The translations under genes were made by a program, and so were the position numbers. From the NCBI GenBank assembly GCA_041678605.1, contig JBAYNW010000012.1, positions 1 to 52,860 on the forward strand: a stretch of DNA of 52,860 nucleotides, given 5' to 3'. A model generated the notes under the pieces. The model did not search any database. It had not been told where the DNA came from and was given only the letters and a program-made list of their open reading frames with translations. Positions 16,252 through 24,424 of the stretch are shown here, in pieces (the first letter of the stretch is position 1; each line of letters begins with the position of its first letter). The stretch is from JBAYNW01 sp041678605 (GTDB taxonomy: Bacteria > Cyanobacteriota > Vampirovibrionia > Gastranaerophilales > Gastranaerophilaceae).

Positions 16252-16271
16252 TTAAAATAAGCTTATTTTAA
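16252..16271. other. Perfect 20-bp palindrome
   Basis: TTAAAATAAGCTTATTTTAA reads identically on both strands. It lies between the exported TPR gene and the 15464 gene and could be an operator or a weak terminator. Confidence 0.5.
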
Positions 16272-16305
16272 GCCAAGCAAGATGTCAATCGTTTGTGAAA
16301 ACATG

Positions 16306-17058
16306 TTACTTTGCCCTGTCATAATATTTTTGTGCAAGTTCTTTATTTGTGGGTTCAAGAATTTTTGCAATTCCATAGCAGGATTGTTTGCTTGCGGGGT
16401 TTATTTTTAGTGCCTCAATGTAGTTTTTCATGGCACTTTCAGGATTTTTTTGAGCCAAATACAATTCTCCCTTCAAATAAAACGCATAGGCGTTGTAAGG
16501 TTCTTTTTTTGTCACATCATCAAGCAAATCTATCGCCAGAGCATAATTTGAAGGATTTTGGGAATTTTTAAGCAAAATGGCCGCCTCAATTTTTTTCTCA
16601 GGCTCTGTTTGCGGGTTTTTTGCATCTTCGTAAGCCGAAATTAATTTTAAATCCGGTTTCGGATTATTTTTAACAATTTTAACAATCCTTTTCGGTTCAG
16701 TCGATTTTTGAACGATAGGGGTAAACGAAACTTTTTTTATTGAAGAAGTTTTCAGCGAAATATTATAAACCGAAGGTGTTGTAATTCTTTGAATAATACT
16801 TACATTTTCACTCGGCATTAAATCGTAAAGCTCCTTGTTGGAAAGCATAAAAAGCGGACGGTATTTGCTCGAGTAAAACATATTTTTTTCCCAATATTTT
16901 CCGGTTTTGATAGTTTTATCGGCAATAATTTCGGTCATAATAGTTTTGTCCGTGTCATAAAAATGATTTTTGGAAATTCCGCCGTCAATTTTTGCAAAAG
17001 ACGGCATAATCCCAAACCCTAATATCGCCAAGAACACTACAATTTTTTTAATTTTCAT
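16306..17058 (-). CDS. Exported TPR protein
   Basis: 250 residues. A signal peptide (MKIKKIVVFLAILGFGIMPSFA) would be cut after residue 22. The middle is a basic, Lys/Thr/Ser-rich linker. The C-terminal 100 residues hold TPR-like helices, including AYAFYLKGELYLAQKNPESAMKNYIEALKINP. It is likely a periplasmic or surface protein-binding protein. Its start overlaps the end of the aminotransferase gene by 11 bp, so the two are co-transcribed, with no obvious functional link. Confidence 0.8.
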   Translation of the reverse strand: MKIKKIVVFLAILGFGIMPSFAKIDGGISKNHFYDTDKTIMTEIIADKTIKTGKYWEKNMFYSSKYRPLFMLSNKELYDLMPSENVSIIQRITTPSVYNISLKTSSIKKVSFTPIVQKSTEPKRIVKIVKNNPKPDLKLISAYEDAKNPQTEPEKKIEAAILLKNSQNPSNYALAIDLLDDVTKKEPYNAYAFYLKGELYLAQKNPESAMKNYIEALKINPASKQSCYGIAKILEPTNKELAQKYYDRAK

Positions 17059-18241
17059 AATAAATTTTCGCCTTTTTTAATCTCTCAACCGCTTCTTCCA
17101 ACCTTTTTTGGTCCTGAACAAAAGAGGCTCTGAAATAACCGTCCGACCCTTTGCCAAAGGCGACTCCGGGGGTGAATACAACTCCCGTCCTGTCCATAAC
17201 CATCTTGCAAAATTCTCTTGATTTCATTCCGTAAGGTACCTTTAGCCATAAATACATTGTACCTCTGGTTTTTTTGATATTCCACCCGAGTTCTTTAAAT
17301 GACTTAACCATATAGTTTCTGCGTTTTTCATATTTTTTTATTGTTGCCTCAACGTACTTGTAAGGCATTCTCATAGCTGCTATTGCAGCATCCTGCATTA
17401 TTGTCGACGTTCCATAGTCAAAATTCACTTTCATCGCAAAAACGCTGTCAATGAATTCCCTTTTGCCTATAACAAATCCGACCCTCCAGCCGGCCATGTT
17501 GAAGGTCTTTGAACAGGTATGAACTTCCACTGCAATTTCTTTTGCCCCCTCGATTGCGAAAATGCTCAGCGGTCTGAAACCGTCATAGCAAACTTCGCCG
17601 TAAGCCAAATCCGAAACCAGTAAAATTTCGTTTTCAGTACAGAACTTAACCAATTTCTCCAAAAATTCTCTTGTGGCAACAGCCCCGGTAGGATTGTTCG
17701 GATAATTTATCATGAAAATTTTTGCCCTTTTGGCGATTTCTTTAGGTATTGAATCCAAATCCGGCAGAAAATCATTTTCTTCCTTTAAAGGCACATGATA
17801 AACTTCGCCTCCTGCAACCCACGTTCCTCTTGACAGAACAGGATAATATGGGTCGGGAACAATATTTAAATCGCCCGGATTTGTAAACGCCATAGAAACC
17901 TGGGCTATGCCTTCTTTACCGCCATTTACCGCCTGAGCAATAAAATCCGAATCCAATTTAACATCATACCGCTTTTCCATCCACTCCCTGATTGCCTTCT
18001 GAAAATCTTCTTTGCCCCTAAAATTTGGATAGCAGTGGCTCTTGGGGTCCTTCATGGACTTAATCGCTTCTTTAATAATAGGATTAGGGGTCGGTCGGTC
18101 AGGATTTCCTATGCCCAAATCTATCAAGTCCATTCCCCGATTGCGTGCTTCTTGCTTTAATTCGTCCAATTCAACGAAAATATATTTTCCCAAATTTAAA
18201 ACTCTATCGGCCGGTGTTATCTTAACTGATGTTTTATTCAT
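17048..18241 (-). CDS. Class I/II aminotransferase, probable LL-diaminopimelate aminotransferase (DapL-like)
   Basis: 397 residues. This fold-type I PLP enzyme has DLGIGNPDRPTP near residue 41, NYPNNPTGA at 179-187 and the PLP lysine K245 in SKTFNMAGWRVGF. DapL makes LL-diaminopimelate directly from tetrahydrodipicolinate for lysine and peptidoglycan, and is found in Cyanobacteria and related phyla. The N-terminal ADRVLNLGKYIFVELDELKQEA region resembles the DapL2-type subgroup. Aspartate or alanine aminotransferase remains possible. AGAGGAGAAG precedes the ATG, and a promoter lies at 18265-18294. Confidence 0.88.
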   Translation of the reverse strand: MNKTSVKITPADRVLNLGKYIFVELDELKQEARNRGMDLIDLGIGNPDRPTPNPIIKEAIKSMKDPKSHCYPNFRGKEDFQKAIREWMEKRYDVKLDSDFIAQAVNGGKEGIAQVSMAFTNPGDLNIVPDPYYPVLSRGTWVAGGEVYHVPLKEENDFLPDLDSIPKEIAKRAKIFMINYPNNPTGAVATREFLEKLVKFCTENEILLVSDLAYGEVCYDGFRPLSIFAIEGAKEIAVEVHTCSKTFNMAGWRVGFVIGKREFIDSVFAMKVNFDYGTSTIMQDAAIAAMRMPYKYVEATIKKYEKRRNYMVKSFKELGWNIKKTRGTMYLWLKVPYGMKSREFCKMVMDRTGVVFTPGVAFGKGSDGYFRASFVQDQKRLEEAVERLKKAKIYYEN

Positions 18242-18264
18242 TGCTTCTCCTCTTAACTTCTAAT

Positions 18265-18294
18265 ATTATACCAGTTTTTTGATAAAAGACACAA
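18265..18294 (-). promoter_or_regulatory. Promoter of the DapL-like aminotransferase gene
   Basis: On the minus strand, TTGTGT (18289-18294), an 18-bp spacer and TATAAT (18265-18270). A leader with a clear Shine-Dalgarno follows, unlike the leaderless genes. Confidence 0.55.
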
Positions 18295-18429
18295 ACTTTA
18301 CCAATCTTAAAATAAATCTAATTGTCCAAAAGATTAACAAAACGAGTAATTTATTTTGAGCAAGACCCCATTAAAATGGAATAGCAAGGGAAACGGCAGT
18401 TTTTCAGGCTTAATTTTAAAGAGGTAAAA

Positions 18430-20037
18430 ATGTATTACGATTACTATCAATCAATACCGACGGAACACGGCGACCCTGTTTTCAGAGGGAGTTATTCAAT
18501 AAATCCCACGTCATCTTCCTCACAGGAAGCCATTCTGATTTATCTGAAGGAATTGGCGTTTTATCTCTTAAAATTAAAAGAATTTGGTGCAAATAACGAA
18601 ATAATTAAAGAAAATATATTAGAAGCGATTTTGGGAATTATTGCAAATATTGATTATAGTCAAGAAAGGTTCAAAAGACTTATTATAATTCTTTCTCAGG
18701 ATTTAAGTCAGGCGAGAGCATTATACGCAAAGCTTTGTCAACAAAACAAATTAGAACCGAAATTTCTGAAGGAGGTTTTCAATCTCGGCGGTACTTCCGA
18801 CATGGTAGAAATTATAAAAAAAAGTGAAAGGCAATACGTTAAAAGAAATGCCATGTACACTTTTGAACAAAAAAATTTATTTGATATTATGTTTTCTCTT
18901 GTCAAAAATATGTGCATAAAAATAGTTCAAATAAAAAGTTACAAAAAAGATTTCGAAAAGGCTTACAATTGCATATTGGAAGTGCTCAAGGTGATGAATT
19001 TTGAGGACGTAGCGATTGAAGAGGTAAAATCGGCGATTAAAAAATGTATATCTGAAGACCACAATTTGTTAAAAACATTGTCTGACTCTCAGGAAGAAGC
19101 TTATGGGGAAAGACAATCAGTCTATATTTCTTTTGCTCCCCGCACAGGCAAAGCCATTTTGGTTTCCGGTATAGATATGACCCAATTGGAAGCGGTTTTG
19201 GAGGCGACTAAAGGCCGTGGGGTGGATGTTTACACACACGGGATAATAATGCTTATGGCTCATACTCTTGCAAAGTTCAGAACTTACCCCCATTTGGTAG
19301 GACACTTCGGGAAAGATATTGATAATAGCCTGTTTGATTTTGCCACGTTTCCCGGGGCGATTTTGATGACAAGATATTTGTTCCAAAAAGTTGAGTACCT
19401 GTATCGCGGAAGATTATTTACTACAGATTCTTTTGCACCCGTCGGGATTGTCAAAATCAAAGATGATAATTTTGAACCTTTAATTCAGGCGGCACTGAAC
19501 TTGAAAGGTTTCACGAAAAAGCAGCAGAAAAGCATCAAAAGGGTTGGTTTCAGGCAAAAATTAATGGAAGAAAAAATTAAAGAAATAATCGGCAAAATGG
19601 AGAAAAACGAAATTAAACATCTTTATATTATAGGGCTTTTAAATGAAGCTGACGGTTCCAGAGAATATTTTGACGAATTCTTAAAATTGTTGCCCAAAGA
19701 CTGCTATGCCGTATCTCTCGCATATGATAAAAATGAAGAAAACATTTTGCACGTTGATTCCCTTTATGATTATTTGCTTGTTTACAAAGCTTTAGAAAAA
19801 TTTAATGAAATAAAATCTCTAAACAGGCTTAATATAAGCATTTTTATAACAAAATGTGACCAGTATACAATAACGAACGTTATGAATTTTATACATATGG
19901 GGGTTAAAAATATTTTTCTGTGTAAATGTATACCTACACTGCTTAATCCGTCATTGGCAGAAACTATGAGAAAAATTTTTGGCATAAAAGAGATTTCAAG
20001 TCCTGAGCAGGACCTTGCAAAAACTTTGGCCGAATAA
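18430..20037 (+). CDS. Hybrid-cluster-protein (Hcp/prismane) homologue lacking metal-ligand cysteines, paralogue 1
   Basis: 535 residues. The second half follows Hcp (hydroxylamine/NO reductase family) closely: GKAILVSG, DVYTHG, YPHLVGHFG, FPGAILMT, YRGRLFTTD, FGIKEISSPEQDL. The residues that hold the clusters are gone. There is no N-terminal CxxC; FPGAILMTRYL replaces ...MTTNC; IIGLLNE replaces the GGCDG-type motif; SLAYDKN replaces the ACxKYR-type motif; and the GQCND cysteine is absent. Asp stands at two Glu-ligand positions. Cysteines absent from classical Hcp but shared with the neighbour occur in PKDC, TKCD and CKC (498-500). It therefore probably keeps the fold without a 4Fe-2O-type cluster and is unlikely to reduce hydroxylamine or NO. 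The role is unknown. AAGAGG precedes the ATG. Confidence 0.85.
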   Translation: MYYDYYQSIPTEHGDPVFRGSYSINPTSSSSQEAILIYLKELAFYLLKLKEFGANNEIIKENILEAILGIIANIDYSQERFKRLIIILSQDLSQARALYAKLCQQNKLEPKFLKEVFNLGGTSDMVEIIKKSERQYVKRNAMYTFEQKNLFDIMFSLVKNMCIKIVQIKSYKKDFEKAYNCILEVLKVMNFEDVAIEEVKSAIKKCISEDHNLLKTLSDSQEEAYGERQSVYISFAPRTGKAILVSGIDMTQLEAVLEATKGRGVDVYTHGIIMLMAHTLAKFRTYPHLVGHFGKDIDNSLFDFATFPGAILMTRYLFQKVEYLYRGRLFTTDSFAPVGIVKIKDDNFEPLIQAALNLKGFTKKQQKSIKRVGFRQKLMEEKIKEIIGKMEKNEIKHLYIIGLLNEADGSREYFDEFLKLLPKDCYAVSLAYDKNEENILHVDSLYDYLLVYKALEKFNEIKSLNRLNISIFITKCDQYTITNVMNFIHMGVKNIFLCKCIPTLLNPSLAETMRKIFGIKEISSPEQDLAKTLAE

Positions 20038-20055
20038 TAAAAGGGGGTAAAATAT

Positions 20056-21666
20056 ATGTACAACGATTATCAAACACTTCCATACGAAACAGATGAATGC
20101 CTTTCCAGAGGAATCTGCTCTGTAAATTCGACATTAACTTCTATACAGGAGATTATTTTGCTGTATATAAAAGAAATGGCGTTTTATCTGTTAAAATTGA
20201 AAGATTTTGGAATAACCAATGAAGAAATAAAAAGTACAATAATATATGCACTTTTTAACCTTGTGACAGGTACCGAATATAATCAGGAGCAATTTCATGA
20301 AACCATTTCAAAATTATACAGCAATATTTCACAGTCAAAGGTTTTATATGAAAATTTCTGTAAAGAAAAGAAAGTGGATATTCAGTCAGTAAAAACATAT
20401 TTTAAACACAGCAAAAATTTTAACCTGACAGATGCCATAAAAAAGGGCGAAAGATATTTCCTCAAAAAAAGCAGCAACTTCACCTCCAGACAGAAGGACC
20501 TGTTTGATATTACGCTTTTTCTGGTAAAAAGTGCGGCTGTAAAAATGTTTGAGGCACAAAGGCTGGGTGCGGACTATGATGACGAATATTACGCAACATT
20601 GTCAATGATGAATTCAATGAATTTCAACGAATTTTCAGAGGAAAAAGCTCAAGAAGAGATAAAAAAGTACATTTATGCCTATTACAAGATAGTTCGGGAT
20701 GTTTTTTATGCTCAGGTAAAGCTTTATGGCGATGTAACACCTGTTGAGGTTTCTTTTTCAACTGTGCCGGGAAAAGCTATTTTGGTTTCAGGCTCTGACT
20801 ATAAAAAATTGGAAAATGTTCTAAAAGCCACCGAGGGTACAGAAATAAGTGTTTATACTCACGGAATGGAAATGCTGATGGCACATTCTCTGCCAAAAAT
20901 GCGTTCGCATCCAAATTTAAGGGGACATTTTGGTACCAGCATGGACAGTTCGGTGGCTGATTTTTCAACATTTCCCGGTGCAATTTTGATGACCAAAGGC
21001 ACTTTACAAAAGATTGAATACCTTTATCGTGGAAGATTATTCACGCTTGACCCCATACCTCCAATGGGCGTTATCAAGATAAAAGACGACAACTATGAGC
21101 CTTTGATAAAGTCGGCTTTTGATGCAAAAGGTTTTTCCAAGGCGACACTAAAACCGTCTGCCAAAGTTGGTTTTAGTGAGGAAGAAATTAATAAAAAAGT
21201 TGACGAGATTATGGATAAGGTAATAAACAATGAAATTAGACATTTATACATTATAGGAATGTTAAATTTTCCCAATGTTCACAGCCAATATTTCGATAAA
21301 TTTTTTGAACTTATGCCCAAGGACTGTTATGCAATTTCCCTCAGCCATAAAAAGAGCGGAGCAAACATTTTTTATCTGGATTTCCTTTCTGACTATTGGC
21401 TAATCTATAAGATTTTGAAACGGATAAATGAAAAAATTCCATTTAATAAAATAGATATGACTATATTTTTAACAAGGTGCGATAAGCATACCATTGCAAA
21501 TTTGCTTTATCTGAAAGAAGTCGGAGTAAAAAATGTCTATATGTGCAAATGCCCTCCTTCCCTTGTAAATCCGGCGTTGATAAAAACCCTGCAGGAAATT
21601 TATGGCATAAAGGAATTTTCCGACCCGCAAAAAGACATTGAAGATACCCTTATAAAAAAGGATTAA
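20056..21666 (+). CDS. Hybrid-cluster-protein (Hcp/prismane) homologue lacking metal-ligand cysteines, paralogue 2
   Basis: 536 residues, a diverged tandem duplicate of the gene 18 bp upstream, sharing its layout from the N terminus (AFYLLKLKDFG) to the end. It has the same Hcp motifs (PGKAILVSG, VYTHG, FPGAILMT, YRGRLFTLD) and the same losses. The cysteines conserved with paralogue 1 are PKDC, TRCD and CKC. Its own N terminus adds two Cys (DECLSRGICS) not in paralogue 1 and not matching the Hcp CxxC. AAGGGGG lies before the ATG. The pair is one operon. Two divergent copies retaining the same new cysteines suggests selection for a common, perhaps heteromeric, function (inference). Confidence 0.85.
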   Translation: MYNDYQTLPYETDECLSRGICSVNSTLTSIQEIILLYIKEMAFYLLKLKDFGITNEEIKSTIIYALFNLVTGTEYNQEQFHETISKLYSNISQSKVLYENFCKEKKVDIQSVKTYFKHSKNFNLTDAIKKGERYFLKKSSNFTSRQKDLFDITLFLVKSAAVKMFEAQRLGADYDDEYYATLSMMNSMNFNEFSEEKAQEEIKKYIYAYYKIVRDVFYAQVKLYGDVTPVEVSFSTVPGKAILVSGSDYKKLENVLKATEGTEISVYTHGMEMLMAHSLPKMRSHPNLRGHFGTSMDSSVADFSTFPGAILMTKGTLQKIEYLYRGRLFTLDPIPPMGVIKIKDDNYEPLIKSAFDAKGFSKATLKPSAKVGFSEEEINKKVDEIMDKVINNEIRHLYIIGMLNFPNVHSQYFDKFFELMPKDCYAISLSHKKSGANIFYLDFLSDYWLIYKILKRINEKIPFNKIDMTIFLTRCDKHTIANLLYLKEVGVKNVYMCKCPPSLVNPALIKTLQEIYGIKEFSDPQKDIEDTLIKKD

Positions 21667-21676
21667 ATTACAGGGA

Positions 21677-22327
21677 TTATGTATTAAAAATTCTATCTCC
21701 AGCGTCGCCCATGCCGGGAACAATGTAGCCATGTTCGTTCAGGTGGGAATCTATTGCCGCTGTTATAATTTCAACGTCGGGAAATTTTGTTTGAATACTT
21801 AAAATCCCTTCGGGAGCCGCAATTATACATATTACTTTTATGTTTTCAGGTGGTATTTTTTTGTCCGCATAAAGCTTTATGGCTTCAATCAAAGAATTTC
21901 CTGTCGCAAGCATCGGATCGGTGATGAAAATATAGAATTTATGGGGGTCTTGAACTTCCATAGGCACTTTATTATAATACCAGACCGGCTTTAAAGTTTT
22001 TTCATCTCGGTACATCCCTATGTGTCTTATGCAAGCCTGCGGCAAAATATCTATGGCTTCGTCCGTAAAAATCAGTCCCGCTCTTAATATTGGTGAAATA
22101 ATTATGTTTATGTCGGGATCAATTGTCTGAGCTTTGAAAGATGCTAAAGGGGTAGTTACTGTTTTTTCAACAAGCGGCAGACTTTTGGCGGCTTCGTACA
22201 AAAGTGTTCTGGTAATTTTTCTTGTTGCTATCCTGACTCCCTGACAGTTTGTGTTTTTGTCCCTCATTGTACACAAATTTTGTAGAATAACAGGATTTTT
22301 AATTACCCTGATTTTGTCTTCGTTCAT
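21677..22327 (-). CDS. upp: Uracil phosphoribosyltransferase
   Basis: 216 residues from the ATG at 22327 (an ATG three codons earlier is possible). It converts uracil and PRPP to UMP. The PRPP loop FITDPMLATGNS and the uracil-binding HGYIVPGMGDAGDR C terminus are both present. The start lies within the last codons of the MCE gene (29-bp overlap), so the two are translated from one mRNA. It is convergent with the second Hcp-like gene, with only 10 bp between them. Confidence 0.94.
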   Translation of the reverse strand: MNEDKIRVIKNPVILQNLCTMRDKNTNCQGVRIATRKITRTLLYEAAKSLPLVEKTVTTPLASFKAQTIDPDINIIISPILRAGLIFTDEAIDILPQACIRHIGMYRDEKTLKPVWYYNKVPMEVQDPHKFYIFITDPMLATGNSLIEAIKLYADKKIPPENIKVICIIAAPEGILSIQTKFPDVEIITAAIDSHLNEHGYIVPGMGDAGDRIFNT

Positions 22328-22955
22328 CTTTTCCATCCTTTTTTTTGTTTAGGTTATCAGATAATTTATCGCATTGACTTTGAGCTTTGTCAAGCCAGCT
22401 GTTTGAAAAATCTAAAAAATTTTCCGGAGATTTTAGGAAACTCTTTGCCTCGGGTGCATTTTGGCGTTTAATAATTCCGACTTGATCCATAAAGTTAGAA
22501 ACATTGTAAGTAATTTCTATAATTTTGTCAAACATTTTATTTAACAGTCCGAGAGAATCATGAATTCTTTTAGGACTTTGAGGGATAAGGAGTTTGCCGG
22601 AAGGATTTTGGTTGGACTTCGGCGGATAAAGTTCAAGTGATTTTGAACCTCCCAGTCCCGTGAATTCTACTGTTGTGACAGAACCCGGCGGGATTTTTAC
22701 GTTTGGCTCCGTGATAATAAATTTTACATAAACATCCTCCCCGACAATATCTATTTGGCTTACATATCCGATTTGGATGCCCATTAATCTAACAGGAGAA
22801 CCGTTTATAAGCCCGTCTACATCGGGTAAAAATATTTGGTAGGTATTGAAATTCTTTTTATAATTGTATTTGGCAAGCATTATACCCCCTGAAACCAAAA
22901 CCAGTATCAGCAGCCAAATAAAAAGTTCCACTATCCAAAATAAATGTCTTTTCAT
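22299..22955 (-). CDS. MlaD/MCE-domain lipid-transport protein
   Basis: 218 residues from the ATG at 22955; a longer upstream frame lacks a start signal. One N-terminal transmembrane helix (about 7-28) is followed by a single MCE domain (YQIFLPDVDGLINGSPVRLMGIQIGYVSQIDI) with the GLGGSKSLELYPP end motif, then a polar tail. Such proteins form periplasmic rings that carry phospholipids between membranes, implying an outer membrane. No MlaE/F permease or ATPase is adjacent. TATAAT (22962-22967) sits 6 bp before the ATG without a Shine-Dalgarno, the leaderless layout. Confidence 0.85.
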   Translation of the reverse strand: MKRHLFWIVELFIWLLILVLVSGGIMLAKYNYKKNFNTYQIFLPDVDGLINGSPVRLMGIQIGYVSQIDIVGEDVYVKFIITEPNVKIPPGSVTTVEFTGLGGSKSLELYPPKSNQNPSGKLLIPQSPKRIHDSLGLLNKMFDKIIEITYNVSNFMDQVGIIKRQNAPEAKSFLKSPENFLDFSNSWLDKAQSQCDKLSDNLNKKKDGKDERRQNQGN

Positions 22956-22991
22956 AAGTTTATTATAACAAAAAAGTAAAGGATAGCTATT

Positions 22992-23120
22992 AGGTGAGAC
23001 GTGAGAAGAGAAACGGGAAAAGGAAAGTTTTAATTTTTTTTGTTGCACTTAATCACTTAATCACCCAGTCACTTAATCACTTCGTAAAAAGCCCTTAAGC
23101 CCTTAAGCCCTTAAGCCGTT
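22992..23120. repeat. Composite repeat: modules A+B plus AAGCCCTT units
   Basis: GTGAGACGTGAGAAG, then GGGAAAAGGAAAG, a T-run ending TTGTTGC, then CTTAATCACTTAATCACC / CAGTCACTTAATCACTT units, then three CCCTTAAG units. It is collinear with 6994-7060 and inverted relative to 25971-26080. Together with the module at 23131-23209 it fills the gene-free interval 22956-23270. Confidence 0.75.
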
Positions 23121-23130
23121 CAACCCTTAC

Positions 23131-23209
23131 ACACCAATCTGTTTTGCTTCAGTGAATAAGCTAATATTCCTAAAGTCTTTTTGCCTACTTTTTCTACAGA
23201 AAAAGTAGG
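23131..23209. repeat. Repeat module C, copy 2 (inverted)
   Basis: The reverse complement of 5769-5850, ending in the same CCTACTTTTTCT/AGAAAAAGTAGG palindrome with the central bases inverted. Confidence 0.75.
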
Positions 23210-23270
23210 TTGCTTATTTTTCATTTGTGTTGTATAAAAGTATTATAAGGCAAATAAAGAGGATGAAAAA

Positions 23271-23510
23271 ATGGATCAAATAATAAAAGTGGCATGGGAT
23301 TTAAACGAAAATACAGAAAACAGATATCAGCTGGTTTACGAGATTGCGGAACTTGCAAAAAAGCTTGTTGATGAAACTCAAGCGAAAAAAACTCGCGAAG
23401 AATTCGGGTTTGACGAGTTTTATGATAACTCCTACAAAAAAGAAAATCCCGTTGAACACGCCATTATGGTTAAAGCATCTGAGGCTGACGACAATAGATT
23501 AGTCGGCTAA
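23271..23510 (+). CDS. rpoZ: RNA polymerase omega subunit (cyanobacterial type)
   Basis: 79 residues. NRYQLVYEIAELAKKL matches the conserved omega helix (NRY/F-x-x-x-x-x-A-x-x-A-(R/K)). The later EEFGFDEFYDNSYKKENPVEHAIMV follows the cyanobacterial omega pattern of an acidic linker and then KPVIRAI. The subunit helps assemble RNA polymerase. AGAGGATG precedes the ATG. It is probably co-transcribed with the nucleoside phosphorylase 64 bp downstream. Confidence 0.75.
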   Translation: MDQIIKVAWDLNENTENRYQLVYEIAELAKKLVDETQAKKTREEFGFDEFYDNSYKKENPVEHAIMVKASEADDNRLVG

Positions 23511-23512
23511 TT

Positions 23513-23543
23513 AAGTGAGAGGTGAGAAGTGAGAGGTGAGAAG
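23513..23543. repeat. GTGAGAG-type short tandem repeat
   Basis: AGTGAGAGGTGAGA units. The reverse complement of this sequence occurs inside hydE (37996-38025). Confidence 0.65.
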
Positions 23544-23574
23544 ATTAATTCTTTAATCCTTAAGCTAAATCTTT

Positions 23575-24396
23575 ATGAAAGAAACTCTTGATTTTATTAA
23601 TGTAAAAACAAATAATCTTAAGCCTGAAATAGGTATAATTTTAGGTTCCGGCTTGGGGGATTTTGTCGAAAAATTTGACTCGATTTCAATCCCATATTCC
23701 AAAATCCCCGGATTTGAAGCCTCTGCCGTGCAAGGCCACGAAGGTAAACTTGTTTTTATTAAGGGGAAACAGGAAACGCAGGCTTCTAAATATCCAAACC
23801 TCCTTGTAATGCAAGGCCGATACCACTTTTATGAAGGCCATCCGATGGAAAAAGTTGTTTATCCGATTAAGGTCATGAAAGAGCTGGGAGTTAAAACTCT
23901 TATCATAACAAACGCCGCAGGAGCCGTTGATAAAAAATTCAAACCGGCAGATTTAATGCTTATAACTGACCATATCAATTTTATGGGAACAAACCCTTTA
24001 ATCGGTGAAAACGATGATAGTTTGGGTACAAGATTTCCCGATATGAGTGAAATTTATAAAAAAGATTTGATAAAACTTGCTCAAAAATGTGCCAAGGAAT
24101 TAAAAATTGATGTCAGGGTTGGCATTTATGCAGCTTGTACCGGTCCGAGTTATGAAACACCGGCGGAAATAAATATGCTTCGCACGCTCGGTGCAAAAGC
24201 TGTTGGAATGTCCACCGTTCCTGAGGCTATTGCTGCAAACTACTGCGGAATGAATGTTTTGGGCATAAGCTGTATTACAAACGCCACTGCCGGAACAAAA
24301 TTAACCCCACTTTCTCATGCGGAAGTCATTGAGACAGCAAACATTGCAAAAGACAAATTTCAATCACTGCTTTTGAAGATTTTGGAAAAGCTCTGA
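23575..24396 (+). CDS. punA: Purine nucleoside phosphorylase (trimeric type)
   Basis: 273 residues. It cleaves inosine/guanosine with phosphate in purine salvage. GIILGSGLGDF (phosphate loop), QGRYHFYEGHP, TNAAGAVDKKF, GPSYETPAEI and VGMSTVPE are the family motifs, and length is normal. No Shine-Dalgarno or leaderless box is visible; a GA-rich repeat lies 30-60 nt upstream. With upp nearby it indicates nucleobase salvage. Confidence 0.94.
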   Translation: MKETLDFINVKTNNLKPEIGIILGSGLGDFVEKFDSISIPYSKIPGFEASAVQGHEGKLVFIKGKQETQASKYPNLLVMQGRYHFYEGHPMEKVVYPIKVMKELGVKTLIITNAAGAVDKKFKPADLMLITDHINFMGTNPLIGENDDSLGTRFPDMSEIYKKDLIKLAQKCAKELKIDVRVGIYAACTGPSYETPAEINMLRTLGAKAVGMSTVPEAIAANYCGMNVLGISCITNATAGTKLTPLSHAEVIETANIAKDKFQSLLLKILEKL

Positions 24397-24424
24397 TTTT
24401 TTTGTCTTTGAAGCGATTTAAAAA

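Noticed and set aside
18430..21666. Annotation as functional hydroxylamine reductase (Hcp)
   Set aside because: The overall match is good, but none of the expected cluster cysteines is present, so the catalytic name would mislead.
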